Below are positions 22,828-33,717 of a stretch of 64,000 nucleotides of DNA, in pieces (position 1 is the first letter of the stretch; each line of letters starts with the position of its first letter). Source of the DNA: Cladobotryum mycophilum (Eukaryota > Ascomycota > Sordariomycetes > Hypocreales > Hypocreaceae); NCBI GenBank assembly GCA_036429605.1, contig CM071590.1, positions 4,836,001 to 4,900,000 on the forward strand. The letters run 5' to 3'. The translations under genes and the position numbers were made by a program. The notes under the pieces are model-generated. The model worked only from the letters and a program-made list of their open reading frames with translations, had not been told where the DNA came from and searched no databases.

Positions 22828-25800
22828 GTCAGTTTGTATTGATCCCGTTCTGACACGACAAGGAACTAACATGGGCTTAGATTCCAAAGTTGCAATAATA
22901 CATCGGCAACCTCAGCAATGCAACAATGCAACACAATGCGATTATTTGTCGACTTTATCTAAAATGATACCCTTGGTCGATATTTTGTACGAACCTCGGC
23001 GTCATGGGACATTGGCCCCCTGGTCTTTACGTGTTTAAGAGAACGGCAAATTCATCGGAGTTTACACTTGAGAATGACGAATAGCAAGCCGCTTAGATGG
23101 AAAATTTTAACAGCGAGAACCTGCCATATCCATCCTGGAATGAGCGCACACGCATCTTTGACGAGAAACCGCCTTTATTTTCATTTCTTTGCCCTCACAC
23201 GGGCCCTATTTTTCTTACGGAAGCATTGTTATTTCCATGCGCCAGCGTGGCTTCATGAATCGATATCCAAATGGCGGAGTTTGGGGGAAAAGTTGGGCAT
23301 ATTAAGGAACACGGCGTTTTCATTGGCGGACACTCATCGTGACAAACACGATTCACACGCACTACGGATCCAGGCTCGGGCTTTGAGATGCGTTTTCTTT
23401 TTGCTATTACTACTACTACTCTGTATACTAGTTGTATTATATACGTTAATATCGATTATCCTTCATGATATTTGCCTCTTTGTTTGCCTCTTGAACCTTT
23501 GCCTGTGATCAGTGTACCACAGTCACACATTGTTACGATCGACACTCGGTCGAGCGCCACTGCTCGGGGACTCGGTAATACAGACTTGTCCTCTCCATTT
23601 TACTACTACTTGGTTCCTGATGGACCGACATTTTGACTTTTTTACTCATGTTTCACTAGTGAAGTTCGCAAAAAGAAACATGGCATCGAAGAAATGAATT
23701 GATTCGATGCGACGTGACGTCGAAAGGGGGGGGGGTTTGCTAGGCACACACACACACACGACACATACGTCAATGTCCAAATTCCTGCCTATTTTGCCCA
23801 TGTCTAAAACTCGATCGACCTTGCTTTTCAGACTTTGTACTAAACGAGAACAAGTGTCGATGCATGTCTGTACACACATGGCTTAGCCCGTCTCTCACCC
23901 CCTTTGGCTCCTTCGCACACGGGAAAACCTCCAAGACACGGAATTGTGACGATGTGGAACTTTGGTTTGACCCTCGTACGAGATCGAGATTCTTGGTGAG
24001 CAAACAAGTTATGAAGGCAGGACGGGGTCCCGGCGCAGTGTAAAGGGGGCTAATTGAAACGAAGAGAATAGCAAGGTTGGATGCGCGAATGAGGCGGACA
24101 GAGAGGGTTGGAGTGAGGGAAGAAAAAAAGTCTACCTTAGATAGTATGGCCGGGCTACCCAGTAGTACTGTAAGTAAGTCAAACCATATGAAGCTACCAA
24201 ATAAAATGTGAAATATGAGCGAGAGAGAGCGAAGTCGGTGGCCGGAGAAAGTGAGGAGGCAAAGCAAGGCAGAGAACAGGGAAAGGAAGTGAGGGGGCAG
24301 AGGGGGGAGAGACAATGTTCAGTTTAGCATGGAGAGGTTTTGGAGCAATGTCTCATGTCGCTGTTATGGTCCAATCCGACATTTTGGGATTCATACGTCA
24401 GAAGAGACAAGAAGTATCGGTAAAGGATCAAATCACGTAATCGTGTCAATTCCTCCATGTTGGTGAGTGTCAGGAATTGCATGACAGCTCGCTTCTGTCG
24501 GGGTGGGAGAGAGAAAGAAAAAATGATGGACGGCTTATCTTTTCCCATCCATCCATCCCAATGCCATGCCATCACATTTGCCTTTTGGGGCTGTTTCATC
24601 CATCAACCCAACCATCCACATCCAATCCCATCACACCAATTCTCGATGGGCTGATCTGCGATGATGCTTGCATGCAATCGACACAAGAAAGTCCATCACT
24701 GGGTTTTAGTTCCTGGCAGCGTCCCAGCCAGCCATCCGCCCGACGGTAGCGTCATGCAGGTCTGCCCGGGGGTCGCCTTAGTTTACCGATTTCAATTGAC
24801 GGTCCAGATCCAGCTATGATGACCAATGCATAAACCATTGTCGGCATGGTCAACTTAGCAGATGCGGACAGAGAGCTACCAGACTGTCCAAAAGCCGAAA
24901 CAAGACATGCCAGTGCCAGGACAAACCGAGATTACTCAGCGTCTTTGTCGTCCCGACAGAATGGGATGTTGGGTAAATGCGACCTAATTAACCCCCCGTT
25001 GTTGCCTCCCCTTCTGAGCATCAACCACCACACACCTTGCAGAAGCCGATCGTTTTACAAGAGCTTGCCCGAGACAGTTTAGCGGGGTTGAATGTTGGAT
25101 CCAGTCCCCCAATTCAAACTTTGGTGTATGGGAATGGAGAATTGGGGAATCCATGGAAGAAGGGGAAGGGGAATGCAGGGACCACTGGTTGGCACCACCA
25201 CCACCATCGACTTGACGCACGCCAAAGAGTTGTTGTGGGTGGTACGATGATGGCAGTGGAGCGATGAGGAGGGGAGAGTTGAGTGTGGTCGATAATCACA
25301 ACTCACATAGAGGATTGGTCACTGGATCACACTAGGCGTCGTTGTGGTGTGTTCTAGAGGCCCTGCGGATCTTAGGCTTGGCAGGCTTCTATCGGTTTTG
25401 ACGAATTGATGGGTGACGCTGGTGGATGGTCGAACTTTGTAATCTTAGGGGAATTAACTCCGGACCCCCTTTGGAGATTTTGCCGATGGGGACTTGATCA
25501 AGAATGAGGCAATGGCCGGGCTCGAATGTTTAGTTTGTCTCAGACTTAAAGAATTCGTCAATCGGCAAGTGATCCGAAAGAAGGATGGACAGACAACAAC
25601 AACAACAACAACAACAACAACCACCATCCATCTTCTCAGCGCCGATGGTAACCCAGTGTTGCAGTTGTGGCTTATGGATGTTGGTTTCTTCTTGCTAGCA
25701 GATATGTTCGTAGTCGCTTCTGATTTCGCATTATTGCCCGTTTTAAACTGCCGATGAGTAGGGCCGACATTGCAGTCTTGAGCTGAATCTTGCTGACGTT

Positions 25801-26610
25801 TTCTGTCAATCAATGACAGCTACGCCGAGGCGTGTTTGACATATCAGATTCTTATTAGATAGGTAGGTCCCGGTATGACGCAACCAAATGTAGCCTCCAT
25901 CATGTGTCATCTTATAGTCCTAGTAAGCTCAAGGGCTAGACTTCTATCGCCTAAGCCAGTTGTGGAAGCATTTTGGAAGATGCCATCGCAGCTTGTTTTA
26001 TCCGAAGGCTAAAAGGGCTTGCTTAGGTTGATCAAGTTGACCAGAGTCGGGCGGCAAGATGCTTCTCTTATGTTGACAGCAGGAACTTGAAGATGATCGC
26101 TAAGAAATGTAACGGAAGTGATTTGTTCATGTCTTGGTGAATGTTATGGAGGAGGGGCGCGGGTTGTTGCAGTCCTGCATATATGCAACCTCTGATACTG
26201 AACAGTCAAGGCGACGATAGGGCTGAGAGAAGTCAGTCGTTGTGAGTTGGTGCCTGAGAGATCTGGCGTTGAACAGTACCAAGTGCTCAAGGAAGGTATG
26301 GGCACCTGTAGAATTGCAGGTGCAGTGGTGTGAATTGACAGCTGGCGGGCAGGTGCCACGCCTGTTATGAAAACTGCAGTCACCTCTGTTGCTTTCCATC
26401 AATTTCCACAGGATCTTTGTTGTCAAAGACTTCCTTTTGTTCGCATTCACATCATCTTCCTTCATCCTCAAGTTCAGATTCATCTTGCCCAAGTCAACTC
26501 TGAATAGCTGTACCATCGATTTTCTGTCCGAGTCTACCTCGCTCGGTTTGTCGAGGCTCTATTTCTTCTCTCCCACCGCTCTAACCTGGGTTCTCGGGAC
26601 TGCATGCATC
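22828..26610. other. Intergenic region, no supported gene
   Basis: Nothing with coding character was found in 3.8 kb. It contains a G-run near 23727-23736, an (ACA)n microsatellite at about 25593-25621, and an open stretch in frame with the downstream acetyltransferase from 26389. Confidence 0.55.
25593..25621 (+). repeat. Trinucleotide microsatellite (ACA)n
   Basis: Nine to ten uninterrupted ACA units in intergenic DNA. Confidence 0.9.
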
Positions 26611-27738
26611 ATGAGTCAGATTAACGAAGAGGATCTGGTTTACGAGCGCGCCATGGGCGCAAAAATCGGACAGACCTATGAAAACAATGGTCAGATATGG
26701 TCTACTCCTCTGGCACTTAAAGATTACGTGTACATCCAATATACCCTCTCCAACCTTGACCTCACTCGAAATCAAGTGGCATGGTGGGTGTTGTATAGCC
26801 GCAAGAACCCCGAAACCATCATCTCAAGCTGCACAACGTACCTGCGAGATGTAGTCATCAGCAACGAAGATGGGGCAAAGCCAGCCAAGGCTGTTGTGGT
26901 GGCGGACATATTTACTCTTCCAGAGTATCGTATGCAAGGCATGGCTACCCGTCTGATCAGACATCTCCAATGGACGCTTGACGAAAAGAAAGACTATGCT
27001 GTTCAGTTCAGTGTAGCGTACAGTTCTGGTCACGCCTCATTCCTCGAGAACCTAGGTTGGAAACCATATCCGGCCACACAGCTTCGAATTACTCTCGGAA
27101 CAGCAAAGGTTGACCGTCCCATACACAAATATTTGGGGCAGGTTGATTATAAGCATATGTGTGGCATCACTAATCTGGACACGAGGCTCACCAAGGTTCA
27201 CGTAGCGGCGAAACGCGACGAAAAGAAGCTCCATGTTCGATTCCTGCCCTCGCTGAATCTTGCCCGGTGGCACATGGTGCGATCTAAGATGTACCATGAT
27301 TGTATGGAGAAGAAAACGTCGCAGCGTACTGCCCAACCCATCGAAGGACCCACGCGGAAACCTGACATATACGGAGCATGCTACCAAGATGGAGAAACTT
27401 TGGCATCAGCTTTCGTATGGTGGATCCACGACTTTAAAGAGCGGAAGTTATATTTGTGCAAAATAGCAGTGACGCGCCAGGAAGGATTAGAGGAGCCTCT
27501 GAAATTGGTTCTGAGGACTGCTGCTGCCGAAGCATTTCAATGGGACCTTCGTGAAATCGTTTCGTGGGATCCGACAGCACAAGTCACGTCGGCGGCGATG
27601 GCAATGGTTGCTGAGCTCGGTGATGGTGCTAGGGCATTGGTGGAGGAGCGATTTGAATCAGTGCCGTGCCTGCGATGGCACCGGAGTAGCAAAAACGAGG
27701 TTGTTTGGGAGGAAAGGAATTACGACGGTTTCTGTTGA
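26611..27738 (+). CDS. LYC1-like GNAT acetyltransferase
   Basis: Intronless, 375 residues. The N-terminal half has a GNAT fold: the acetyl-CoA loop region reads VVADIFTLPEYRMQGMATRL, with the RxxGxA-type P-loop at RMQGMA, followed by FLENLGWKPYP. The C-terminal half (LCKIAVTRQEGLEEPLK and REIVSWDP) resembles the second domain of fungal LYC1-type lysine N6-acetyltransferases of about 390 residues. By family, acetylation of free lysine in catabolism is a reasonable expectation, but the substrate is not shown here. I chose the ATG at 26611 (MSQINEEDLVYERAM). The same frame is open back to 26389, but those residues are hydrophobic and unlike the family, so they are probably leader. It stands alone, with 600 bp to the convergent MDR gene. 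Confidence 0.85.
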   Translation: MSQINEEDLVYERAMGAKIGQTYENNGQIWSTPLALKDYVYIQYTLSNLDLTRNQVAWWVLYSRKNPETIISSCTTYLRDVVISNEDGAKPAKAVVVADIFTLPEYRMQGMATRLIRHLQWTLDEKKDYAVQFSVAYSSGHASFLENLGWKPYPATQLRITLGTAKVDRPIHKYLGQVDYKHMCGITNLDTRLTKVHVAAKRDEKKLHVRFLPSLNLARWHMVRSKMYHDCMEKKTSQRTAQPIEGPTRKPDIYGACYQDGETLASAFVWWIHDFKERKLYLCKIAVTRQEGLEEPLKLVLRTAAAEAFQWDLREIVSWDPTAQVTSAAMAMVAELGDGARALVEERFESVPCLRWHRSSKNEVVWEERNYDGFC

Positions 27739-28358
27739 AAGCCCTCGGGAGTCTTATTAGCCTTGGTGAATGAGTATGATTTGACCAAAGCATGGTTGAT
27801 ACTGAGGCGATGATGGGTTATACGCTGTCATTAGCTAGTAACGATGGAGAATATGGTTGAGGTTGAAAAGGGAAGGGTTTGAAGAGGACTGTAGTACGAA
27901 TTAATGGCCCTCTTAATTGTACGACAGCTGAGAGGTCTTTCTCTGGTTGGCTGGCTATCTGTTTTATCGTTGTGCCACAAATATGTATAGCTGAAAAGGG
28001 GTTAGCATATCACCCTCGTGGATAGGTCTGTGTAGTTCTAGGTTCTAGATTTCAAAACCCTTCACCACGATGACAGAGTCAACCGATCAGCAAGATGACC
28101 TAGAGCAGGGACCTCTGCCTTTTCTCTGACAGTGCAATCAGTTGATTTGGAAGCCTTAGTGGCTAGCATCATAAATCACAAGTGTTCACTGTTCCAATCA
28201 ATGGCGTCAATGATAGATTAATACGCCTAAATACAACTAATCCATCTGGCCTATTTTATCTTGTACATGATATGACATGTGTTGAACACATCAGAGAAAA
28301 GTGACAGCCATGATACACGCTGCATTGTATCCACTTCTACAACGAATCACACATTTCT
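27739..28358. other. Intergenic region between convergent genes
   Basis: This 620-bp stretch holds the two 3' ends of the LYC1-like and MDR genes. I see nothing else in it. Confidence 0.6.
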
Positions 28359-29519
28359 TTACTCAATCTTGATGCAGACTTTTCCGACATGTTGCTGAGT
28401 GGCCTTGATAGAAAGTTAGTCTTCTCTCAGGGGAAAAAAAGGAAGTGAGTCTCAGGGTGTTCACTTACCAAGTATTCGTAAGCCTCTCTGGCTTGTTCGA
28501 GTGTGAAGATCTTGGGGTCAACGATGGGGTGGATATCGTTTGCCTCAATGGCAGCCACCATCTCCTCCATCTGGGCCCTGGATCCGACGTACAGGCCACG
28601 GATTGTGCACACACTCTTGAGGGCGTGGGCGGCACTCGGGATGTCCTGGTCTGCCGAGCCGGCCAGGAATCCGATGACGTTGATGATGCCCTCGAATTTG
28701 ACGGCAGCCAAGCTTTGCTTCAGGGTGCCCATTCCGCCAACGTCAATGATATGGTCGACGCCGGCCTCGCCAGGGGTAAACTTTCGAGCGGTCTGGCCCC
28801 AGTTTGGGTCTTCCTTGTAGTTGATGACCACGTCGGCGCCGATCTGCTTCAGAATCTCGACCTTGCGCGCGGAGGAGGTTGTGGCGATGACTTTTGCGCC
28901 GGCGGCTTTGGCGAACTGCAGGGCGGAGACGCTCACACCCCCGTGCCCTGGACGAGGACCGTCTCGCCGGGCTTGAGGGATCTCAGTCCATAGAGGGCGT
29001 TCCAGCTCGTTAGTGCCGCGGCGGTCAGGGTGCTTGCCTCAACGAAGTTGAGGTTCTTGGGGGCTCGCACAACGCCGGACTCGTTGTAGACGCCGAATTG
29101 GGCAAAGGTGCCGTCAACGATGCCGCCCAACCCGGTGGCTGCGATGGAGGGACTGACGGGACCGTACTGGTGGGCCTGGTTGAAGAGGGTGACGACGCGG
29201 TCCCCCTTTTTCCATTGGGTGACGCGGGGCCCGACTTGGACGACTTCGCCAGCCCCGTCGGATCCAGCCACGACTGGGAACTTGTAGGAGAAGGGGAACT
29301 TGCCCTGGTGAGAGAGAGAGGTTTGATTTAGCAAAATGGTCTATTGTAATGATAGGGGCAACTTGAACTTACAGTTGGAATGGCGAGGTCTCGATAGTTG
29401 AGGGATGCTCCCTGAAGCTTGACGAGGATGTCGTTGTCGCCAACTTGAGGCATGGGGGCATCGACAAAGGTCAAGCCATCCAGCCCCTTTTCGTCGCTGT
29501 TGATAGTCCAGTGCTTCAT
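28359..29519 (-). CDS. Zinc-independent MDR alcohol dehydrogenase/quinone oxidoreductase, one-base frame break
   Basis: Exons 29519-29373, 29304-28469 and 28403-28359 use GTAAGT donors and would encode about 342 residues of a medium-chain dehydrogenase/reductase. The N-terminal GroES-like domain has SLNYRDLAIPT and AGSDGAGEVV. The Rossmann region has GETVLVQGTG then VSVSALQFAKAAGAKV, and a C-terminal HVGKVCIKIE. Structural-zinc cysteines are absent, as in the quinone-reductase-like branch; the electron acceptor is unknown. Exon 2 is one base short: the C run at 28938-28942 has five bases where six are needed for the conserved GTGGVSV. As written, translation stops right after GTGV. Both sides are otherwise intact, so I infer an assembly error. 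The gene is divergent from the dienelactone hydrolase, and a (GA)n tract lies in its promoter. Confidence 0.85.
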
Positions 29520-29672
29520 TTTTGCAAAATATCTTTGTTTGATTTGATGTGAGATTCTGAATGCTGTCTTGTGCGCGTTTGTATGCGGTTTTTGATGTCG
29601 AATCTCATTTTAAGCAGGGTACATCTGCCTTGAAATACTCGCCAGCATCGTATGAGCCCCCTATTCTGTCCC

Positions 29673-29716
<44 letters not shown>

Positions 29717-30676
29717 AACGATTTGCGAGCAAGGAGAGTTTGATGCTCCGCCCAACAGAATACTGAATAATGAATATACACCATGAACCAGCCATTGATT
29801 GCTCTTGGACGGTGGAATGTATGCCCGCCATCAGTCATCAACATCTCTCGACGGTAGGCTATATACGCCTTTGATCAGTTCTCACGACATGTTGGGCGAT
29901 GGAGGACGCGCCCTTGATCGACATGAGCATCCGAATGGGTTAGGCTGCCGAGAGGTGTTGTGACATTGTCAAGTTGGGGTCCCAAGGGCAGAGGCAAGAA
30001 CAGGGGTTTTGCATGCAAGTGATTAATCATCAGGACGTGCGTGGGTCATGAAGAGTTTGCATTTTTGATAAAACCACGCATGGTCCCATCAACCATACAG
30101 AGGACCTCTTTGGAATACCGGGTTTATGCAGCATGTTATGTATATCCGCTTTGTGTGTTGTGTTTTTCCTTTCTGCCCAGATTTTGTATCTTCATCTTCC
30201 ACACGTGTTTGGTGGGGTGAAGGGACCGACGTTACCTGCTGGAGGTTGATAGAAATGAACAGTTTGTACGGTTGACCCAAAACACTGGTAGAATAGCTGA
30301 GTTTTCACTTAGTAATCATGATTCTTATTGTAGTCTACATTGAACTGTTTATCTTTCCAAGGGTTAGTACATGCCAACTTGAATATGTGGATTTTGGACT
30401 CCTGTGCCGCGATCCGAAGCGTGGGTGGTAGTAGTGGTGCTACGCTACAATGACGTCGGTTCTAGAGCTCCTCACAAGCTACGTAATAGATTCATGGATT
30501 GGATGACTTGAGCTTGCCGAGATACTGCAGCTTTAACCCCTCCGCAACTTCACGCACTCAATAACTCTTTGGACGCGGAGCTTCTCAACACCAATTCAAA
30601 CAAACCCGCCGTTGAACTTGATTTGTCATTACTAGATTCCAAACGTTTGATCAATTCACCTCAACCCGCCATCATC
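29520..30676. other. Divergent promoter region between MDR and dienelactone hydrolase genes
   Basis: This 1.16 kb region carries a (CT)n tract at 29676-29708, about 160 bp upstream of the MDR start. No gene is supported. Confidence 0.6.
29676..29708 (+). repeat. Dinucleotide microsatellite (CT)n, reads (GA)n in the MDR promoter
   Basis: About sixteen uninterrupted CT units. On the strand of the MDR gene this is a GA tract upstream of the start codon. Confidence 0.95.
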
Positions 30677-31671
30677 ATGTCGACCATGCCCGCCTCTCAT
30701 GGCCACAGCGCCGCCTGCTGCAACATCCCGCCCATTGTGTCAAAGGGCTACGAGAAGAAGGGCTCGTACCAAGAGATTGGCGGGTACAAGACTTGTACGT
30801 AAAACAAAGAATCTTGTCTTGCAGCTTGAATCCTCAATAAAACGTTGCTGACGAGTCCAATCATCCCAGATGTCACCGGCCCGGCCAATGCCACAAAGGC
30901 CATCGTCGTCATCTTCGACATTTTTGGCTACTTTGACCAGACCCTCCAAGGCGCAGATATTCTAGCCCACAGCGACAAGCACCAGCAGTACAGGGTGTTT
31001 ATGCCCGATTGGTTCAAGGGGAACCCTTGCCCCATTGAATAGTAAGTTGACGAGCTCGAAGAAACAACCCCCAATGGGCTAGGGGGGTGATGCTCATCTC
31101 TCATCGCCATCGTGTAGCTACCCCCGGATAACGAAGAGAAGCAAAAGAAACTAGGCGAGTTCTTCGGCACCTTCCCACCTCCCAAGATTGCCGGCCTGGT
31201 GCCGGACTATGTCAAAGCCGTCAAGGCCAAGGAGTCCTCCATTGAGAAGTTGGCTCTTATTGGTGTAAGTGGTTTCTGAGACAAACCCCCATATTCGTTG
31301 TTCTTCTCCATGACTACGAAGCTGAGGGACTTTTTGAACAGTACTGCTGGGGCGGCAAAGTCGTCGCCCTCACCACCAAAGCCGACACAAACCCCTTCTC
31401 CGCAGCTGCCTCCATTCACCCCGCCATGGTCGACCCCGCAGACGCCGAGGGCTTAGACATACCCTTTGCACTGCTCGCGTCTGGCGACGAGCCGGTGGAC
31501 GCGGTCAAGAAGTTCGAGGCGGCTCTCAATGTGCCCAAGCACGTCGAGACGTTTGGCGACCAGATTCACGGCTGGATGGCTGCGCGGTCCGACTTGAGTG
31601 ATGAGCGGGTGAAGCAAGAGTATGAGAGGGGGTACAAGACCCTGCTTGAGTTCTTTGGTAAGCATTTGTAA
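30677..31671 (+). CDS. Dienelactone hydrolase family protein, one-base frame break
   Basis: Four exons (30677-30794, 30870-31041, 31118-31264, 31342-31671) with consensus introns give 255 residues after correction. The alpha/beta hydrolase triad is present: nucleophile Cys148 in GYCWGGK, Asp195 in LASGDEPVD and His222 in GDQIHGWMAARSD, the cysteine-hydrolase pattern of dienelactone hydrolases and fungal Aim2-like proteins. The natural substrate is unknown. At the start of exon 3 the C run 31121-31125 has five bases; six are needed to read YYPPDNEEKQKKLG, and without it a stop follows within twelve codons. No alternative donor or acceptor restores the frame. I infer an assembly error like those in neighbouring genes. 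It is divergent from the MDR gene and nearly touches the convergent phosphopantetheinyl transferase (157 bp). Confidence 0.87.
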
Positions 31672-31828
31672 GTACAATGTAAGGAAGGATTAGTAAATGA
31701 GGAAATGCGTTATTTAAAAAGTATACGTTTACTGCCACCAAAACATAGGCAGCGATAAACAAGACAAGTCCTCTAGTGACCCCTATATGATACGTCTTAT
31801 TTCATCATAATTTTCATCCATCATGTCG

Positions 31829-32877
31829 TCAAAAGGTAGCTTTCAACTCCTCAGCCTCATCAAGCAAACTTTCCAAATCCAGAACCTCAAACTTCCCAAC
31901 CTCGACCCCTCGTCCGTCCGTCCCCTTCCTCGTCACCGTAGAAATCATGTACTCGTCGTCCAACTCCCTCTCCAGCTTCACCTCGACATCCGTTACTTTT
32001 GCCCCCTTGAACCACACCTCCAGGTACTTGTCCGCTCCCTCGGGCGGCGCCTCGCCGGGCGGGGAGTAGTACTTCATCTCCAGCTCGGGCAGCCAGGCGG
32101 CCAGCAGGGCCTCGCCCGTCATCTTCACGTAGGCCTCGCGGAGGCACCAGAGCGCGTAAAAGTACTCGAGAAGCTTGTCCACGTCCTTGATGGGCAGGTA
32201 CCGCAGGCGCTGGACCTCGCGCGGGCAGAGCACCTCGTCGTGTATGGCGAGGAAATGGGCCCAGCCCTCCTGCTTGATGATCTGATGATCCCTCTCCCTC
32301 CTCTCCCCGACGCAGACAATGTCCACGCCAATGGCCAGGCCCGGAGGTGGCAGGTGCACGGCGAACAAGACCACGACGCCGGCCTGGTGCGAGATGTTGA
32401 ACAGCAGAGGCTCAGAGCCATCGGCAGGCATGAGGAAGACAGGCTTAGTGCGCTCGTCACGGGTGGAGGTTGCGTCGGCCCAGGGGACGCGGCAGAAGCG
32501 GCAGATGGCGAGGCGCTTGAGGAGGGAGGAGCCGAGGGAGAGCTTGGCGTCCTTGACGAAGTAATAGCGCAGGACGGCGGACTGCTCTGAGGGGGAGAGG
32601 AGGGACATGGCGCGGGAGGCCTGAGAGGGATGTTAGCACATGTTTTATTGTGAGTTGTGTGTATTGAGTGATTGGGCGTGGGCAATGTATGTATGAGATG
32701 GTAAGGGTATATGAAGTCTTAGATATGCTTTTCATCCACTGTATAGGAAGGGATGAGCATGACTGGTGTGTTTGATGTGTGCCAACTCACAACATGAGAG
32801 AGTTCCTTGGTTTCTTTGGCTTCGGGCCATAGATTCCGGGTATCCAGCGCCCACTGAATGACTGTCGGTGGGGTCAT
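31829..32877 (-). CDS. npgA: 4'-phosphopantetheinyl transferase, NpgA/Ppt type
   Basis: Exon 1 (32877-32791, 29 codons, MTPPTVIQWALDTRNLWP) and exon 2 (32620-31829) join across a 170-nt intron with a GTGAGT donor and CTCTCAG acceptor, giving 292 residues. It transfers the phosphopantetheine arm of CoA to carrier domains of polyketide, nonribosomal peptide and lysine-biosynthesis enzymes. Signature motifs are in order: FNISHQAG at about 103-110, the Mg-binding GVDIV at 127-131, and WCLREAYVKMTG at about 187-198. Arg replaces the usual Lys before the Glu of the last motif, a conservative change. One such enzyme normally serves the whole genome, so its position says little about a cluster. The tail after residue 200 is acidic and ends in EAEELKATF. 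Confidence 0.92.
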
Positions 32878-33717
32878 TGCTATAATACTGAGCTGGAACA
32901 ATTTCAACTAGACGATTTCAATATTGAGTCTAAGATTTTGGATGAGATGGTGTGAGTGAGTAAGTGAGTGAGTGGGTGGGTGAGTGAGTGAGTGAGCAAA
33001 GGTGAGTAAGCCCAATCCTTCTCGGTGAGCTAGCTAGTGTTTTTACGACCTGCCAATGAAGCCCGCCTTCTATTTGTGTCCCCCCGCATCCTCACCTTGC
33101 GTCCCGCACACCAAAGGTCTTCACTGCATTTCTAGTGATAGGGGAGGAGATGCAATCCCCTCCCGCTTTATTCGCTGCCAACCCAAGAGCCCAATGTTTT
33201 GGGCTGGTCCTGCACTGCAATTTTAGCCTTGGACAGAGGGATATATGTACATTCACAGCCAGCCAGCCAGCCACATCAGGTCGGGGAACCAGCCTTGGAG
33301 TGTCCTGGACGGTTTTTTTCTTTCTTTATTTTTTTTATTAAATTCTTTCATTTATTTTATTTTACGCAATCAGCTTCTAATAAATGATTAATATATATTT
33401 CTATATTTCGTTTCGCCGCTCTGCTGTAATCTTAACTTGGTGTGCGTCGTACGCAGGCGGAAATGTCAGTAGTAGTATAAAACAGCTCTGGGGCTGTATC
33501 GCTTGCTGAGCCTCTCATGAGGTCCGGATATTGCGCTGCATTTTTAGCCTTGGGTGAAGGCGTGATGATCCGTAGCCTTTCATTCCCAGAGTCCACGTAG
33601 GTAGCCAATCAACTACTCGTATTTCCTGCACAAGGCATCTTCTGAAAGCAAAGAACCACCAATCAATCATCTTGTGGCAATTCCAAGGCTCTTGTCAAAT
33701 CTCTATAGCAGTCTAGT
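32878..33717. other. Intergenic region with a (GTGA)n tract
   Basis: 840 bp between the transferase start and the 3' end of the peptidase gene. It contains GTGA tandem repeats at 32950-32997 and AT-rich DNA at about 33315-33400. No gene is seen. Confidence 0.6.

Noticed and set aside
23770..24315. 181-codon minus-strand frame with hydrophobic stretches
   Set aside because: Ser/Leu/Phe richness comes from the GA-rich other strand; no recognisable domain or introns.
31042..31130. Alternative splicing as explanation of the dienelactone hydrolase frame break
   Set aside because: No GT donor in the needed phase near 31041 and no other AG gives the conserved YPPD reading; an extra C does.
28359..33000. 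A secondary-metabolite cluster around the phosphopantetheinyl transferase
   Set aside because: No polyketide synthase, peptide synthetase, terpene cyclase or P450 is nearby, and this transferase normally acts genome-wide.
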